In this document: positions 54,773 to 64,000 of the stretch, in pieces
How the letters are laid out: each line of letters starts with the position of its first letter
How positions within the stretch are numbered: the first letter of the stretch is position 1
Origin: Modicisalibacter muralis
Lineage (GTDB): Bacteria; Pseudomonadota; Gammaproteobacteria; Pseudomonadales; Halomonadaceae
Assembly (NCBI RefSeq): GCF_900102945.1
Contig: NZ_FNGI01000010.1
Span: forward strand, 1 to 64,000
Length of the DNA: 64,000 nt
Direction: 5' to 3'
Translations under genes and position numbers: made by a program
Notes under the pieces: model-generated
The model's input: the letters and a program-made list of their open reading frames with translations, nothing else
What the model was told of the DNA's origin: nothing
The model's database searches: none

Positions 54773-56257
54773 ATGGCGAGCCAGGTTACGCATTCTCTTT
54801 ATACGGCTGCCCAGGTACGCGAGCTCGACCGACGCACGCTGGCCGAGATCGAAGACGGTTTTGAACTGATGCGGCGTGCGGCTGCCGCAGCCTATGCGGC
54901 GCTGCGCCGGCATTGGCCTCGGGCGAGAAGCCTATGCGTGCTGTGTGGCTCGGGCAATAACGCCGGAGACGGCTACGTCATCGCGGCGCTGGCCGTCGGC
55001 GATGGGCTCGACGTGCAACTGGTCGCGCTGCGCGATCCCGCCGAGCTAAAAAACGATGCCGCCCGCGCCTTCGAGATGGCGCGCAAGGCAGGGCTCGAAG
55101 CTACTCCTTGGCGCCATGGCACGACCTTGATCGGCGAAGTGATCGTCGATGCGCTGTTGGGTACTGGCCTGGGCGGTGACGTTCGCGAGCCCTATCGAAG
55201 CGCGGTCGAGGCGATCAACGCCCGGCAACTGCCCGTGTTGGCGGTGGATGTCCCCTCCGGCTTGTCGGCCGATACCGGCGCGGTGCTGGGTGTCGCGGTC
55301 GAGGCTAGCGTCACGGTGACCTTCATCGCCGACAAGTTCGGTTTGCATACCGGCGCCGCCGCCGATCATGTCGGCGAACTGATCGTCGAGCCGTTGGGTG
55401 TCGATACCGCGCAGCATGCCGACCTGGCGCCGGTGGCCGAGCGTCTCGAGGCGTCGATTGTCGCCGAGGCCTTGCCAGCGCGGCGGCGTGGCAGCCATAA
55501 GGGCGATTTCGGTCATGTGCTGGTCATCGGTGGAGCACCGGGCTTGGGTGGCGCTGCGCTGTTGGCCAGCCAGGCCGCGGCGCGATTGGGCGCCGGCAAG
55601 GTCAGCCTGGCGACCGCTCCCGAGCATGTCGGCGCCAGCCTGATGCGAACCCCCGAAGTCATGGCGCGGGGCGTGCGTGGCGTGCCCGACGTCGCGCCGC
55701 TGCTGTCGACGGCCGATGTCATCGTCATCGGGCCTGGTCTGGGCCAGGGCGCTTGGGGGCAGGGGCTGTTGCAGGTCGCGCTCGAGGCGGGCAAACCGCT
55801 GGTGATCGATGCCGATGGCTTGAATCTGCTGGTTAGGCACTGGCCCGAGGCGCGGCGCGACGATTGGCTGCTCACGCCGCACCCCGGCGAGGCCGGGTGC
55901 CTGCTGGGCATTGGCGGCGGCGAGGTGCAGGCCGATCGCCTGGCCGCGATACACCAATTGCAGCAGCGCCGTGGCGGTGTCACGGTGCTCAAGGGTGCCG
56001 GTAGTCTGATCGCCGGTCCGCAGGGCATCGGCGTTTGCACGTATGGCAATCCGGGCATGGCCAGTGGCGGCATGGGCGATGTGCTGTCGGGATTGCTGGG
56101 GGCGCTTGTCGCCCAGGGCCTCGCGTTGGAAACGGCGGCGCGGGTCGGCACGGTGCTGCATGCGCAAGCCGCCGATGCAGCCGCTCGGGAGTCCGGCGAG
56201 CGTGGTTTGCTGGCGGGCGATCTGGCATGCTATGCGCGATCTCTGGCCAACCCCTGA
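54773..56257 (+). CDS. nnrD: Bifunctional NAD(P)HX epimerase/dehydratase (YjeF)
   Basis: A 494-residue two-domain repair enzyme. The N-terminal epimerase domain (about 1-215) has LCVLCGSGNNAGDGYVIAAL and AVDVPSGLSADTG. The C-terminal ribokinase-like dehydratase has SHKGDFGHVLVIGGAPGLGG, LLTPHPGEAGCLLG and GNPGMASGGMGDVLSGLLGA. It restores hydrated NAD(P)H. It is the first gene of the plus-strand run tsaE-amiB-mutL-miaA-hfq-hflX-hflK; the ribosome site GGAGG is well placed. Confidence 0.95.
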   Translation: MASQVTHSLYTAAQVRELDRRTLAEIEDGFELMRRAAAAAYAALRRHWPRARSLCVLCGSGNNAGDGYVIAALAVGDGLDVQLVALRDPAELKNDAARAFEMARKAGLEATPWRHGTTLIGEVIVDALLGTGLGGDVREPYRSAVEAINARQLPVLAVDVPSGLSADTGAVLGVAVEASVTVTFIADKFGLHTGAAADHVGELIVEPLGVDTAQHADLAPVAERLEASIVAEALPARRRGSHKGDFGHVLVIGGAPGLGGAALLASQAAARLGAGKVSLATAPEHVGASLMRTPEVMARGVRGVPDVAPLLSTADVIVIGPGLGQGAWGQGLLQVALEAGKPLVIDADGLNLLVRHWPEARRDDWLLTPHPGEAGCLLGIGGGEVQADRLAAIHQLQQRRGGVTVLKGAGSLIAGPQGIGVCTYGNPGMASGGMGDVLSGLLGALVAQGLALETAARVGTVLHAQAADAAARESGERGLLAGDLACYARSLANP

Positions 56258-56264
56258 CGAGTCG

Positions 56265-56768
56265 ATGCCGAAACACACGAATTTAGCAGCCAATGCTGTC
56301 ATCGAACTGCCCAATGAAGCCGCCCAGGTGGCCTTCGGCGAAGCGCTGGGCCACGCGCTCGGCGGCCGCGGCCGCGTTCACCTGCAAGGCGAGCTGGGTG
56401 CCGGCAAGACCACCTTGTCGCGCGGCGTGCTGCGCGCTTATGGCTACCTGGGTGCGGTAAAAAGTCCCACCTATACCCTGGTGGAACCTTATGAGCTTGG
56501 CGACGTGCGTGTGTATCATTTCGACCTTTATCGTCTGGGAGACCCGGAGGAACTGGAATTCATCGGAGCGCGGGATCTTCTCGAGGACGATGGCCTGAGC
56601 CTGATCGAGTGGCCGAGCCGTGGCGAAGGGTGGTTGCCACCGGCCGATCTGGTGGTCGAGTTGACGGTGGTCGATGCTGGCCGGCAAGCACGGCTGGTCG
56701 CCGGCACTGCCTACGGCGAAACCGTTCTCGCGCGATTGTCCGCGCTTTGCACCGACAAGGACCTGTAA
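56265..56768 (+). CDS. tsaE: tRNA threonylcarbamoyladenosine ATPase TsaE
   Basis: A 167-residue P-loop protein (HLQGELGAGKTTLSRGVLRA; KSPTYTLVEPYE; HFDLYRLGDPEELEFIGARD; SLIEWPSRG) needed with TsaB/TsaD for t6A37 in tRNA. The start at 56265 lies seven bases after nnrD; the frame extends far upstream only as a shadow of nnrD. It is six bases from amiB. Confidence 0.94.
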   Translation: MPKHTNLAANAVIELPNEAAQVAFGEALGHALGGRGRVHLQGELGAGKTTLSRGVLRAYGYLGAVKSPTYTLVEPYELGDVRVYHFDLYRLGDPEELEFIGARDLLEDDGLSLIEWPSRGEGWLPPADLVVELTVVDAGRQARLVAGTAYGETVLARLSALCTDKDL

Positions 56769-56774
56769 CACCTT

Positions 56775-58247
56775 ATGACATGCTTCAACGGGCATCCCCG
56801 CCCGCGCACGACGTATCGACGGGGCCTGCGTCGAGTCAGCGCCATGCTTACCGGGCTGGCGATGGTGATGCTGTCGACCCTGGCCATGGCCAGTGAGGTC
56901 GATAACATGCGGCTGTGGGCGGCGCCCGATCATGCGCGCCTGGTCTTCGATCTGTCGGCGCCGGCCCAGGCCGAGGTTTTTACCCTCGAGAACCCGCGAC
57001 GACTGGTGATCGATATCGCCGATAGCCGCCTCGAGGCGAACCCTTCCAGCCTGGACCTGGAAGGCAGTGCGATCAGCGAGATTCGAACCGGGGTGCGCAA
57101 CGGCGACGATCTGCGCGTGGTGCTGGATCTGAGCCGCGATATCGTGCCCAGGCATTTTACCCTGCAGCCCAATGCCCAGTATGGGCATCGCCTGGTGGTG
57201 GATCTGGAATATCCCGGCGAGAGTGCCATCAAGGACCCCATCGATCCGATTGCCGCCAAGATACGCGAACAGGAAATCGCCGCCGCCCGGGCGCGTGGAA
57301 AGGCGGCGCCGGCGCAGCCCGTCGGTGGCCAGGACAAGGCCCAGCCGCACCCCAAGCGCGATATCATTGTCGCCATCGATGCCGGCCACGGCGGCGAGGA
57401 TCCGGGAGCCATCGGGCCGCACGGCACCCGCGAGAAGGATGTGGTGCTGGGAATCGCCCGGCGTCTCGAGGCGATCATCGATGGCACGCCCGGCTACAGT
57501 GCCGTAATGATTCGCGACGGCGACTATTATGTCGGCTTGCGCGAACGCACCATGTTGGCGCGTAAATACAAAGCCGATTTCTTCGTGTCGATCCACGCCG
57601 ACGCCTTCAAGAGTTCGCGTCCTAGCGGTAGTTCGGTTTTCGCGCTGTCCCTGAGCGGCGCTTCGTCCGAGACCGCCAAATGGCTGGCCACCAAGGAGAA
57701 TCGCGCCGATCTGATCGGTGGTGTCGATGGCAGTCTTGATTTGGCCGACAAGGACGAGGTATTGCGTGGGGTGCTGCTTGACCTGGCCATGACGGCAACG
57801 CTCAACGATTCATTGACAGTCGGTGGGCGGGTGCTCGATCAGCTTGCCGAGATCAACAATCTGCACAAGCCGAGAGTCGAGCAGGCTGCGTTCGTGGTGC
57901 TCAAGTCGCCGGACATTCCCTCGTTGCTGGTCGAGACCGGCTTTATCTCCAACCCCGAGGAAGAGCGACAGCTTCAGGACCCCGGCTATCAACAACGTCT
58001 GGCCGAGGCGATCTTTACCGGACTCAATGCTCATTTTCGGCGTAACCCGCCACCGGATAGCCTGTTGGCCTGGCAGCGCGATCAGGGTCGTGGAAACACG
58101 GCCGATGAATACCGAATCCAGCCTGGCGACACGCTTTCGGAGATTGCGACACGCCATCAGGTGCCGATCAGCACGCTGCGTCAGGCCAACGAATTGAATG
58201 GCGACGTGATTCGCGTGGGGCAGGTGCTGCGCATTCCACAAGGCTAG
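56775..58247 (+). CDS. amiB: N-acetylmuramoyl-L-alanine amidase AmiB (AMIN, amidase_3, LysM)
   Basis: 490 residues. An N-terminal export signal with a basic run (YRRGLRRV) and hydrophobic core ends near LAMASE; twin arginines are present but a true Tat motif is uncertain. Next comes the AMIN domain (about 45-140). The zinc amidase domain (about 195-420) has [28 protein letters not shown] and [15 protein letters not shown]. The C-terminal LysM ([16 protein letters not shown]) binds peptidoglycan. It splits septal murein during division and needs EnvC/NlpD-type activators. Confidence 0.94.
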   Translation: MTCFNGHPRPRTTYRRGLRRVSAMLTGLAMVMLSTLAMASEVDNMRLWAAPDHARLVFDLSAPAQAEVFTLENPRRLVIDIADSRLEANPSSLDLEGSAISEIRTGVRNGDDLRVVLDLSRDIVPRHFTLQPNAQYGHRLVVDLEYPGESAIKDPIDPIAAKIREQEIAAARARGKAAPAQPVGGQDKAQPHPKRDIIVAIDAGHGGEDPGAIGPHGTREKDVVLGIARRLEAIIDGTPGYSAVMIRDGDYYVGLRERTMLARKYKADFFVSIHADAFKSSRPSGSSVFALSLSGASSETAKWLATKENRADLIGGVDGSLDLADKDEVLRGVLLDLAMTATLNDSLTVGGRVLDQLAEINNLHKPRVEQAAFVVLKSPDIPSLLVETGFISNPEEERQLQDPGYQQRLAEAIFTGLNAHFRRNPPPDSLLAWQRDQGRGNTADEYRIQPGDTLSEIATRHQVPISTLRQANELNGDVIRVGQVLRIPQG

Positions 58248-58270
58248 ACCGGCTTGTTATAGGTGAGGCG

Positions 58271-60298
58271 ATGACTCAGACCCGACGCATCCAGATTCTC
58301 AATCCGCGCCTGGCCAACCAGATCGCCGCCGGCGAAGTGGTCGAGCGGCCTTCCTCGGTGGTCAAGGAGCTCATCGAGAATGCCATCGATGCCGGTAGCC
58401 AGCGCATCGAGGTCGAGCTGGAAGGCGGCGGCGCGCGGCTGATCAAGGTGCGTGACGACGGCGGTGGCATCGCCGAAGACGATCTGCCATTGGCGTTGTC
58501 CCGCCATGCCACAAGCAAGATCGAGTCGTTGGAAGACCTCGAGGGCGTGGCTAGTCTGGGTTTTCGCGGCGAAGCGCTGGCATCGATCAGCTCGGTGTCG
58601 CGGCTCGAGCTGGTTTCCAATACCGCCGATAATCCTGCCGCTGGTTGGCGCGTCGTGGCCGAGGGCCGTCAGATGGAGCCGCGCGTGTCGCCGGCGCCGC
58701 ACCCTCGCGGCACCTCGGTGGCGGTTCGCGATCTGTTCTTCAACACACCGGCGCGGCGCAAGTTCCTGCGTACCGAGAAGACCGAGTTCGCGCATGTCGA
58801 GGAAGCCTTCCGGCGCCTGGCGCTGTCGCGCTACGACATCGGCTGGACGCTGCGTCATAACCAGAAAACCCTCCATCAGTTGCGTCCGGCGACCGATGCC
58901 GCCGCCGGCGAACGTCGTGTCAGCGCCTTGTTGGGCGGCAAGTTTCTCGACAATGCGCTGCACCTGGATATTGAGGCCTCGGGGCTGCGGCTGTGGGGTT
59001 GGGTGGGGCTGCCGACGCATTCGCGCGCCCAGGCCGATCAGCAGTATTTCTTCGTCAACGGTCGCGTGGTGCGTGACCGCCTGGTCGCTCACGCCATTCG
59101 TCAGGCCTACCGCGACGTGCTGTTCCACGGTCGTCAACCGGTGTTCGTGCTTTATCTGGAGCTCGACCCTGCGGTGGTCGACGTAAACGTTCACCCGACC
59201 AAGCACGAAGTGCGCTTTCGCGATGGCCGACTGGTGCATGATTTTCTGTTCTCGAGCCTGCACCGCGCGCTGGCCGAGGTCAGGCCCAATGAGGCTCGGC
59301 CCAACGCTGGCATGGTTGACGATGAGGCGCCGGGCAGCGATGAGCCGGCTTCGAGCGTGGCAGGGGGCGAGCAGCCGCGCTGGCAGCAGCAGCCCATGGC
59401 GCTGCGACCGCCCGATGGCGCCTCGCGCCCCGGGGCCACGCGGGTGCGCGAATTCATGGCCGGCTACCATGCGCTGCATCCCGAGCACGAGCAGAGCCTG
59501 CTGACGCCGCAGCCGGCCGCTCCCGGTGGCATGGCGGCCACCAGTGCACTGTATGAGCGCCACGCGGGCGAGCCGTCGCCAGTCACGCTGCCTTCCTCCA
59601 TGCCCGCCAGAGCGCCATTCACCGCGTCCGCCCCCGCGCGGGTGCCATTTACCGCGCCCACCTCCGCGCGGGTATTACCCGAGGACGACCCCGCTCAGCC
59701 ACCGCCGTTGGGCTATGCGATCGCCCAGTTGCATGGCGTGTATATTCTCTCGCAGACCGCGCGCGGTCTGGTGATCGTCGACATGCATGCGGCCCATGAG
59801 CGGATCACCTACGAAGGCATGAAAAACCAGATACATGGGCGTATTGGCCAGGACGGAGAGCTGGACGCCCAGCCGCTGCTGGTGCCGGTGTCGTTGGCGG
59901 CGAGTGCCGGCGAGGTGGAAACCGCCGAGCGTTGCCGTGAGGCCTTCTCGCGTCTGGGGGTCGAGCTCGACGTGGCCGGCCCCGAGACACTGCTGGTTCG
60001 CCAGTTGCCGGCATTGCTCATGCATGCCGACGTCGAGCCCTTGATTCGCGACATGCTCGCCGATCTCGATCGCTACGGGCGTTCGGACCGGCTCGAGGCA
60101 CATATCAACGAGCTGTTGTCGACCATGGCCTGCCACGGCAGCGTACGCGCCAACCGTCGACTCAGCGTTCCCGAAATGAACGCCCTGCTGCGCGACATGG
60201 AGCGCACCGAGCGCAGTGGCCAATGCAACCATGGGCGTCCGACCTGGACCGAGATGAGCATGCATGAACTCGACAAGCTGTTCCTGCGAGGTCAGTGA
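58271..60298 (+). CDS. mutL: DNA mismatch repair protein MutL
   Basis: A 675-residue MutL. The GHKL ATPase part has [38 protein letters not shown] and [15 protein letters not shown] long Pro/Ala-rich linker (about residues 340-475) with the repeated unit ARVPFTAP follows. The C-terminal dimerisation domain has [14 protein letters not shown] and ends [11 protein letters not shown]. The endonuclease metal motif DQHAxxERxxYE appears as [12 protein letters not shown], so it may lack nuclease activity as in MutH-type bacteria; this cannot be settled here. It overlaps miaA. Confidence 0.95.
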   Translation: MTQTRRIQILNPRLANQIAAGEVVERPSSVVKELIENAIDAGSQRIEVELEGGGARLIKVRDDGGGIAEDDLPLALSRHATSKIESLEDLEGVASLGFRGEALASISSVSRLELVSNTADNPAAGWRVVAEGRQMEPRVSPAPHPRGTSVAVRDLFFNTPARRKFLRTEKTEFAHVEEAFRRLALSRYDIGWTLRHNQKTLHQLRPATDAAAGERRVSALLGGKFLDNALHLDIEASGLRLWGWVGLPTHSRAQADQQYFFVNGRVVRDRLVAHAIRQAYRDVLFHGRQPVFVLYLELDPAVVDVNVHPTKHEVRFRDGRLVHDFLFSSLHRALAEVRPNEARPNAGMVDDEAPGSDEPASSVAGGEQPRWQQQPMALRPPDGASRPGATRVREFMAGYHALHPEHEQSLLTPQPAAPGGMAATSALYERHAGEPSPVTLPSSMPARAPFTASAPARVPFTAPTSARVLPEDDPAQPPPLGYAIAQLHGVYILSQTARGLVIVDMHAAHERITYEGMKNQIHGRIGQDGELDAQPLLVPVSLAASAGEVETAERCREAFSRLGVELDVAGPETLLVRQLPALLMHADVEPLIRDMLADLDRYGRSDRLEAHINELLSTMACHGSVRANRRLSVPEMNALLRDMERTERSGQCNHGRPTWTEMSMHELDKLFLRGQ

Positions 60299-61287
60299 TC
60301 ATCAATCGAACGAATCGCGAAAGCCCAGCAAGCGCCGATAGCCACGCGAACGCCGATACGCGGCCGTTGGCCATCCTGCTGATGGGCCCCACCGCGGCGG
60401 GCAAGACCGATCTGGCGATTGCCTTGCACGAGCAGCTCGGCGCCGAGTTGATCAGTGTCGACTCGGCGTTGGTCTATCGCGGCATGGATATCGGCACCGC
60501 CAAACCCTCGGCCGAGGAGTTGGCGCGCGCGCCGCATCGCCTGATCGATATTCGCGACCCCGCCGAGCCTTATTCGGCGGCGCAGTTTCGCGACGATGCG
60601 CGTGCCGCGATGTGCGAGATCACCGCGAATGGCGGTGTTCCGCTATTGGTGGGTGGCACCATGATGTACTACCAGCGGCTGTTGGCCGGGGTGGCCAACC
60701 TGCCGGCGGCCGATGTCGCGCTGCGCGGCGAGCTGGAGGCCTGGGCCGCCAAGGCGGGGCTGGAGGCGCTGCACGACGAACTGGCGCGGGTCGATCCCGA
60801 GTCCGCGGCGCGCATTCATCGCAACGATCCACAGCGCTTGATCCGCGCCCTGGAAGTCCAGCGCCTCAGCGGTCGCCCGATGAGCGTGCTGTGGCGCGAG
60901 CAGCGCCAGGAAAACTTTCCCTGGCGCACGCTGTCCATTGGTGTCGCGCCAGCCGAGCGCAGCGTGCTTCACGAGCGCATCGCGCGACGTTTCACGCAGA
61001 TGCTGGAGCAGGGGTTCGTCGAGGAGGTCGCGGGATTGAAAGCGCGCGGCGATTTGCATCTTGGACTGCCCTCGATGAAGAGCGTGGGCTATCGTCAAGT
61101 ATGGGAGTATCTGGATGGCGGCGGTGACATCGATGACCTGCGCCATAAGGGCATTGTCGCCACGCGTCAGTTGGCCAAGCGTCAACTGACTTGGCTACGC
61201 AGTTGGCCGGCTTTGCATTGGGTCGATTCGGAGAATGGAAATCCATTGCAGAAGGTCTTGAAAATCGTGCGCCAATGCGGCACTTAG
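60295..61287 (+). CDS. miaA: tRNA dimethylallyltransferase MiaA
   Basis: A 330-residue enzyme prenylating A37 of tRNAs that read U-first codons. It has the P-loop [54 protein letters not shown] and [19 protein letters not shown]. The GTG start at 60295 overlaps the mutL stop by four bases. A more internal start cannot be excluded, as the first 20 residues are not conserved. Confidence 0.94.
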   Translation: MIINRTNRESPASADSHANADTRPLAILLMGPTAAGKTDLAIALHEQLGAELISVDSALVYRGMDIGTAKPSAEELARAPHRLIDIRDPAEPYSAAQFRDDARAAMCEITANGGVPLLVGGTMMYYQRLLAGVANLPAADVALRGELEAWAAKAGLEALHDELARVDPESAARIHRNDPQRLIRALEVQRLSGRPMSVLWREQRQENFPWRTLSIGVAPAERSVLHERIARRFTQMLEQGFVEEVAGLKARGDLHLGLPSMKSVGYRQVWEYLDGGGDIDDLRHKGIVATRQLAKRQLTWLRSWPALHWVDSENGNPLQKVLKIVRQCGT

Positions 61288-61411
61288 CGTAAGATAGCGC
61301 TTTCGCAATGGCGGTCCGGCCGGCATCATTGGCCAAATTTGTGCGAATGACTCACCCAAGCGAAGCGGGCAAAAAGACATCAACATTAAAGAGACAGTTA
61401 GGGAGAGCAAA

Positions 61412-61660
61412 ATGTCCAAAGGGCAGTCCCTCCAGGATCCGTATCTGAACATCCTGCGCAAGGAGCGCATTCCGGTGTCCATTTTCCTGGTCAACGGAAT
61501 CAAGCTGCAGGGCCAGATCGAATCCTTCGACCAATTCGTGATTCTGCTACGTAACACCGTCAGTCAGATGGTTTACAAACATGCCATTTCCACGGTAGTG
61601 CCGTCACGGAACGTGCGCCTGCCGGCTCAAGACCCCAATGCGGCCGTTCAGGAAGGCTAA
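61412..61660 (+). CDS. hfq: RNA chaperone Hfq
   Basis: An 82-residue Sm-like protein. Sm1: [20 protein letters not shown] and [20 protein letters not shown]. Sm2: [11 protein letters not shown] short acidic C-terminal tail is typical of Halomonas/Pseudomonas forms. It pairs sRNAs with mRNAs. A 124-base gap from miaA leaves room for its own promoter; no clear boxes were seen. Confidence 0.97.
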   Translation: MSKGQSLQDPYLNILRKERIPVSIFLVNGIKLQGQIESFDQFVILLRNTVSQMVYKHAISTVVPSRNVRLPAQDPNAAVQEG

Positions 61661-61674
61661 TCGCGAGGCTCTGA

Positions 61675-63003
61675 TTGTTTTTCGAACGTCCCGACGCCGG
61701 TGAAACGGCAGTGCTCGTCCACATCGACTTTCAGGACGAGCAGGAGCGTGAAGACCCGGGTGAGTTCCTGGAGCTGGTGCGCTCCGCTGGGGCCGAACCG
61801 GCTACCCTGTTGCAGGGAAGCCGGCGGCGGCCCGATTCTCGTACCTTCATCGGTAGCGGCAAGCTGGACGAGTTGCGCGAGCTGCTCGCGGTCCACCACG
61901 CCGAACTGGTGATTTTCAATCATGCGCTCAGCCCATCGCAGGAGCGCAACCTCGAGCGCGCGTTGCGATGCCGAGTGCTTGACCGTACCGGCCTGATTCT
62001 GGATATATTCGCCCAGCGGGCACGCACCCACGAGGGTAAGTTGCAGGTGGAGCTGGCCCAGCTGGAGTATATGTCGACCCGCCTGGTGCGCGGTTGGACC
62101 CACCTCGAGCGCCAAAAGGGCGGTATCGGCTTGCGCGGGCCGGGTGAAACCCAGCTCGAGACCGACCGTCGGTTGTTGCGCGCGCGGATCAAGTCGATCC
62201 ATAAGCGCCTGGACAAGGTTCGCCGGCAGCGCGAGCAAAATCGGCGTGCGCGTTCACGCGCCGAGATTCCCAGTATTTCGCTGGTGGGCTATACCAACGC
62301 CGGCAAGTCGACGCTGTTCAATGCCGTGACGACCGCCGACGTTTATGTGGCCGATCAGCTTTTCGCCACGCTGGACCCGACGCTGCGACGCCTCGAAATC
62401 GCCGACGTCGGGCCAGTCGTGCTGGCCGATACCGTGGGCTTTATCCGGCACCTGCCGCACAAGCTGGTCGAGGCCTTCCAGGCGACGCTTCAGGAAGCCG
62501 CCGAAGCTTCTCTACTGGTGCATGTGATCGATGCCGCCGATCCGGATCGTGAGATCAATGTCAGCGAAGTCGAAGGGGTACTCGATGAAATCGGCGCCGA
62601 TGACGTACCCTGTCTGCGGGTCATGAACAAGATCGACCTGTTCGATAGCGCGCCGCGCATCGAACGTGACGGCGATGGCCTACCGGAAGTGGTCTGGCTA
62701 TCGGCGCGTCAAGGGCTGGGGCTCGATCTGCTGGCCCAGGCGCTCTCGGAGCGCCTCGCCGAAGACGTATTCGAAGCGCATCTGACCCTGTTGCCGGAAC
62801 AGGGGCGGCTGCGTGCTGGCCTGCATGAGCTGGATGCGGTGCGCGCGGAGCGCTTCGACGAGCAGGGTCGCGTGCTGCTCGAGGTTCGCCTGCCGCGTCG
62901 CGACTTCATGCGTCTTCTCGCTCGCTTGGGCGAGAAGACAGAGGATTATTTGCTACCGGAAGACAGGGAGTCGCCGGTATGGGCTGACGGGGCCCGAGAA
63001 TGA
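61675..63003 (+). CDS. hflX: Ribosome-associated GTPase HflX
   Basis: A 442-residue GTPase. The N-terminal HflX domain has FNHALSPSQERNLERALRCR and VLDRTGLILDIFAQRARTHE, with the helical region KGGIGLRGPGETQLETDRRL. The G domain has VSLVGYTNAGKSTLFNAV-type G1 (seen as ISLVGYTNAGKSTLFNAVTT) and DTVGFIRHLPHKLVEAFQAT. It splits stalled or stressed ribosomes. A TTG start at 61675 (MFFERPDAGE) agrees with the E. coli N-terminus and follows GAGG. It comes 14 bases after hfq. Confidence 0.94.
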   Translation: MFFERPDAGETAVLVHIDFQDEQEREDPGEFLELVRSAGAEPATLLQGSRRRPDSRTFIGSGKLDELRELLAVHHAELVIFNHALSPSQERNLERALRCRVLDRTGLILDIFAQRARTHEGKLQVELAQLEYMSTRLVRGWTHLERQKGGIGLRGPGETQLETDRRLLRARIKSIHKRLDKVRRQREQNRRARSRAEIPSISLVGYTNAGKSTLFNAVTTADVYVADQLFATLDPTLRRLEIADVGPVVLADTVGFIRHLPHKLVEAFQATLQEAAEASLLVHVIDAADPDREINVSEVEGVLDEIGADDVPCLRVMNKIDLFDSAPRIERDGDGLPEVVWLSARQGLGLDLLAQALSERLAEDVFEAHLTLLPEQGRLRAGLHELDAVRAERFDEQGRVLLEVRLPRRDFMRLLARLGEKTEDYLLPEDRESPVWADGARE

Positions 63004-63084
63004 TGTGCTCGGTGTTGATAGCATCGACGTCCCGTGCATACGCAATCAACGCATATCGCAATCAATGCCTAGTGGAGACGACGT

Positions 63085-64000
63085 ATGGCTTGGAATGAGC
63101 CTGGTGGTGGTGGTGGCAACCAGCACGACCCCTGGAGTGGCGGTGGCCGACGCGGTGGCGACGGCAACGGCGGGGGCAACAAGGGAGGCGGCGGCAACAA
63201 CCAAGGGCCACCCGATCTCGATGAGGCGCTGAAGAAATTTCAGGACAAGCTCAACAAGATGCTCGGCGGTGGCCGCGGTAAGCGTGGCGGCGGTAACGGT
63301 GGTGCTGGCGGCGGTGGCAAGCGCAACACCCTGGCGCTGCCGGGCCTGCTGGTCATCGTTGCCCTGGCGATCTGGGCCGCCTCCGGATTCTATCTTGTCG
63401 ATCAATCCGAGCGCGGCGTGGTGCTGCGTTTCGGCAAGTTCCAGGACATCGTTAACCCGGGGCTGCATTGGAATCCGCCGCTGATCGATGATGTGCGGAT
63501 GGTCAACGTGACCCGGGTACGCTCCATTTCACAGACCAAGTCGATGCTGACTCGCGACGAGAACATCGTCCAGGTGGCCATTTCGGCGCAATATCAGGTA
63601 GCCGATCCGCGTGCCTACGCGCTCAACGTGCGTGCCCCGGAACGGACCATAGAGAGCGCGCTCGATTCGGCACTGCGTCACGTGGTGGGCGGTACCGAGA
63701 TGAACGACATCCTGACGTCGGGGCGCGAGTTGCTGGCGAATAGCGTTGCCACGCGTTTGCAATCGTATCTCGATAACTACGGTGTCGGCTTGCGCGTCCA
63801 GGCCATCAACGTCGAATCGACATCGGCTCCGGATGCGGTACAGGACGCCTTCGATGACGTCATCAAGGCGCGTGAGGATCGCCAGCGCTTGATCAACGAA
63901 GCGATCGGTTACGCCAACGCGATCATTCCCGTGGCGCAAGGTAACGCCCAGCGCTTGCTGGAGCAGGCCCAGGGGTATCGCGAGTCGGTGGTCGCCGAAG
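63085..64000 (+). CDS. hflK: FtsH modulator HflK (3' end outside window)
   Basis: The first 305 residues of HflK. A Gly/Asn-rich N-terminal stretch (MAWNEPGGGGGNQHDPW) is followed by one transmembrane helix (LALPGLLVIVALAIWAASGF) and then the SPFH/band-7 domain (YLVDQSERGVVLRFGKFQ, DENIVQVAISAQYQVADPRA). It forms the periplasmic HflKC complex with FtsH. It follows hflX by 81 bases, and hflC is expected next. It runs off the end of the window. Confidence 0.93.
   Translation, partial: MAWNEPGGGGGNQHDPWSGGGRRGGDGNGGGNKGGGGNNQGPPDLDEALKKFQDKLNKMLGGGRGKRGGGNGGAGGGGKRNTLALPGLLVIVALAIWAASGFYLVDQSERGVVLRFGKFQDIVNPGLHWNPPLIDDVRMVNVTRVRSISQTKSMLTRDENIVQVAISAQYQVADPRAYALNVRAPERTIESALDSALRHVVGGTEMNDILTSGRELLANSVATRLQSYLDNYGVGLRVQAINVESTSAPDAVQDAFDDVIKAREDRQRLINEAIGYANAIIPVAQGNAQRLLEQAQGYRESVVAE

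Noticed and set aside
58244-59563. Long open frame (439 codons) antisense to mutL
   Set aside because: The sense frame is an unmistakable MutL; the antisense translation has no domain pattern.

Overview
The window looks like chromosomal DNA of a GC-rich gammaproteobacterium, most probably a Halomonas-like member of the Halomonadaceae. This is an inference from protein resemblance and gene order. Two blocks show gammaproteobacterial synteny: nudF-yqiB-cpdA with a separated yqiA-parE, and orn/queG-nnrD-tsaE-amiB-mutL-miaA-hfq-hflX-hflK. There is no complete insertion sequence, prophage or CRISPR array. The only RNA gene seen is a tRNA-Arg(CCU).

Bases 1-22400 are mostly accessory catabolism and transport. 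First comes a two-gene unit: the 3' part of a YdiJ-type D-2-hydroxyglutarate dehydrogenase and hglS (2-oxoadipate dioxygenase/decarboxylase). Together they would take 2-oxoadipate, a lysine catabolite, to 2-oxoglutarate. Next is a lower-GC polar amino acid ABC transporter (3915-6942). A seven-gene co-directional cluster follows (7375-15215), ending in an overlapping AraC-type regulator (15190-16218). It encodes a Rieske oxygenase, an SDR, an orphan glycine-betaine-type binding protein, a GMC dehydrogenase, a Rieske reductase, an aldehyde dehydrogenase and a class II aldolase. It reads as a catabolic pathway for an unidentified betaine-like compound and is the best candidate for undescribed biology. 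On the minus strand an AapJQMP-type transporter is coupled to an isoaspartyl peptidase/asparaginase, with a divergent LysR regulator and a dyad between them.

Bases 22400-46700 are mainly housekeeping: tRNA-Arg, an amidase, cmoM, rsmC, greB, a periplasmic TPR protein, nudF-yqiB-cpdA, cysD-cysN, a RIO kinase, cmoA-cmoB, pgi, yqiA-parE, parC, serB, a PilZ/HD-GYP protein with degenerate metal-site histidines, and a protealysin-emfourin pair. With cmoM, cmoA and cmoB, the whole late pathway to (methyl)carboxymethoxyuridine in tRNA lies in this window.

Bases 46800-64000 hold the EF-P lysylation set (epmB, efp, epmA), then psd, sseA, rsgA, orn, queG and the nnrD-to-hflK run.

The spaces between housekeeping genes carry several families of small repeats. 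One is a ~135-140 bp inverted-repeat element in two homologous copies, each between convergent genes. A second is a hairpin-rich dispersed element after parE, parC and orn, with a related hairpin after cysD. The third is a pair of nine-unit heptamer arrays (GCTTCGA, GCTTCTA), one of which supplies the last codons of queG. A relic of a four-helix-bundle (23S intervening-sequence-type) protein gene sits in the cysD-cysN gap.
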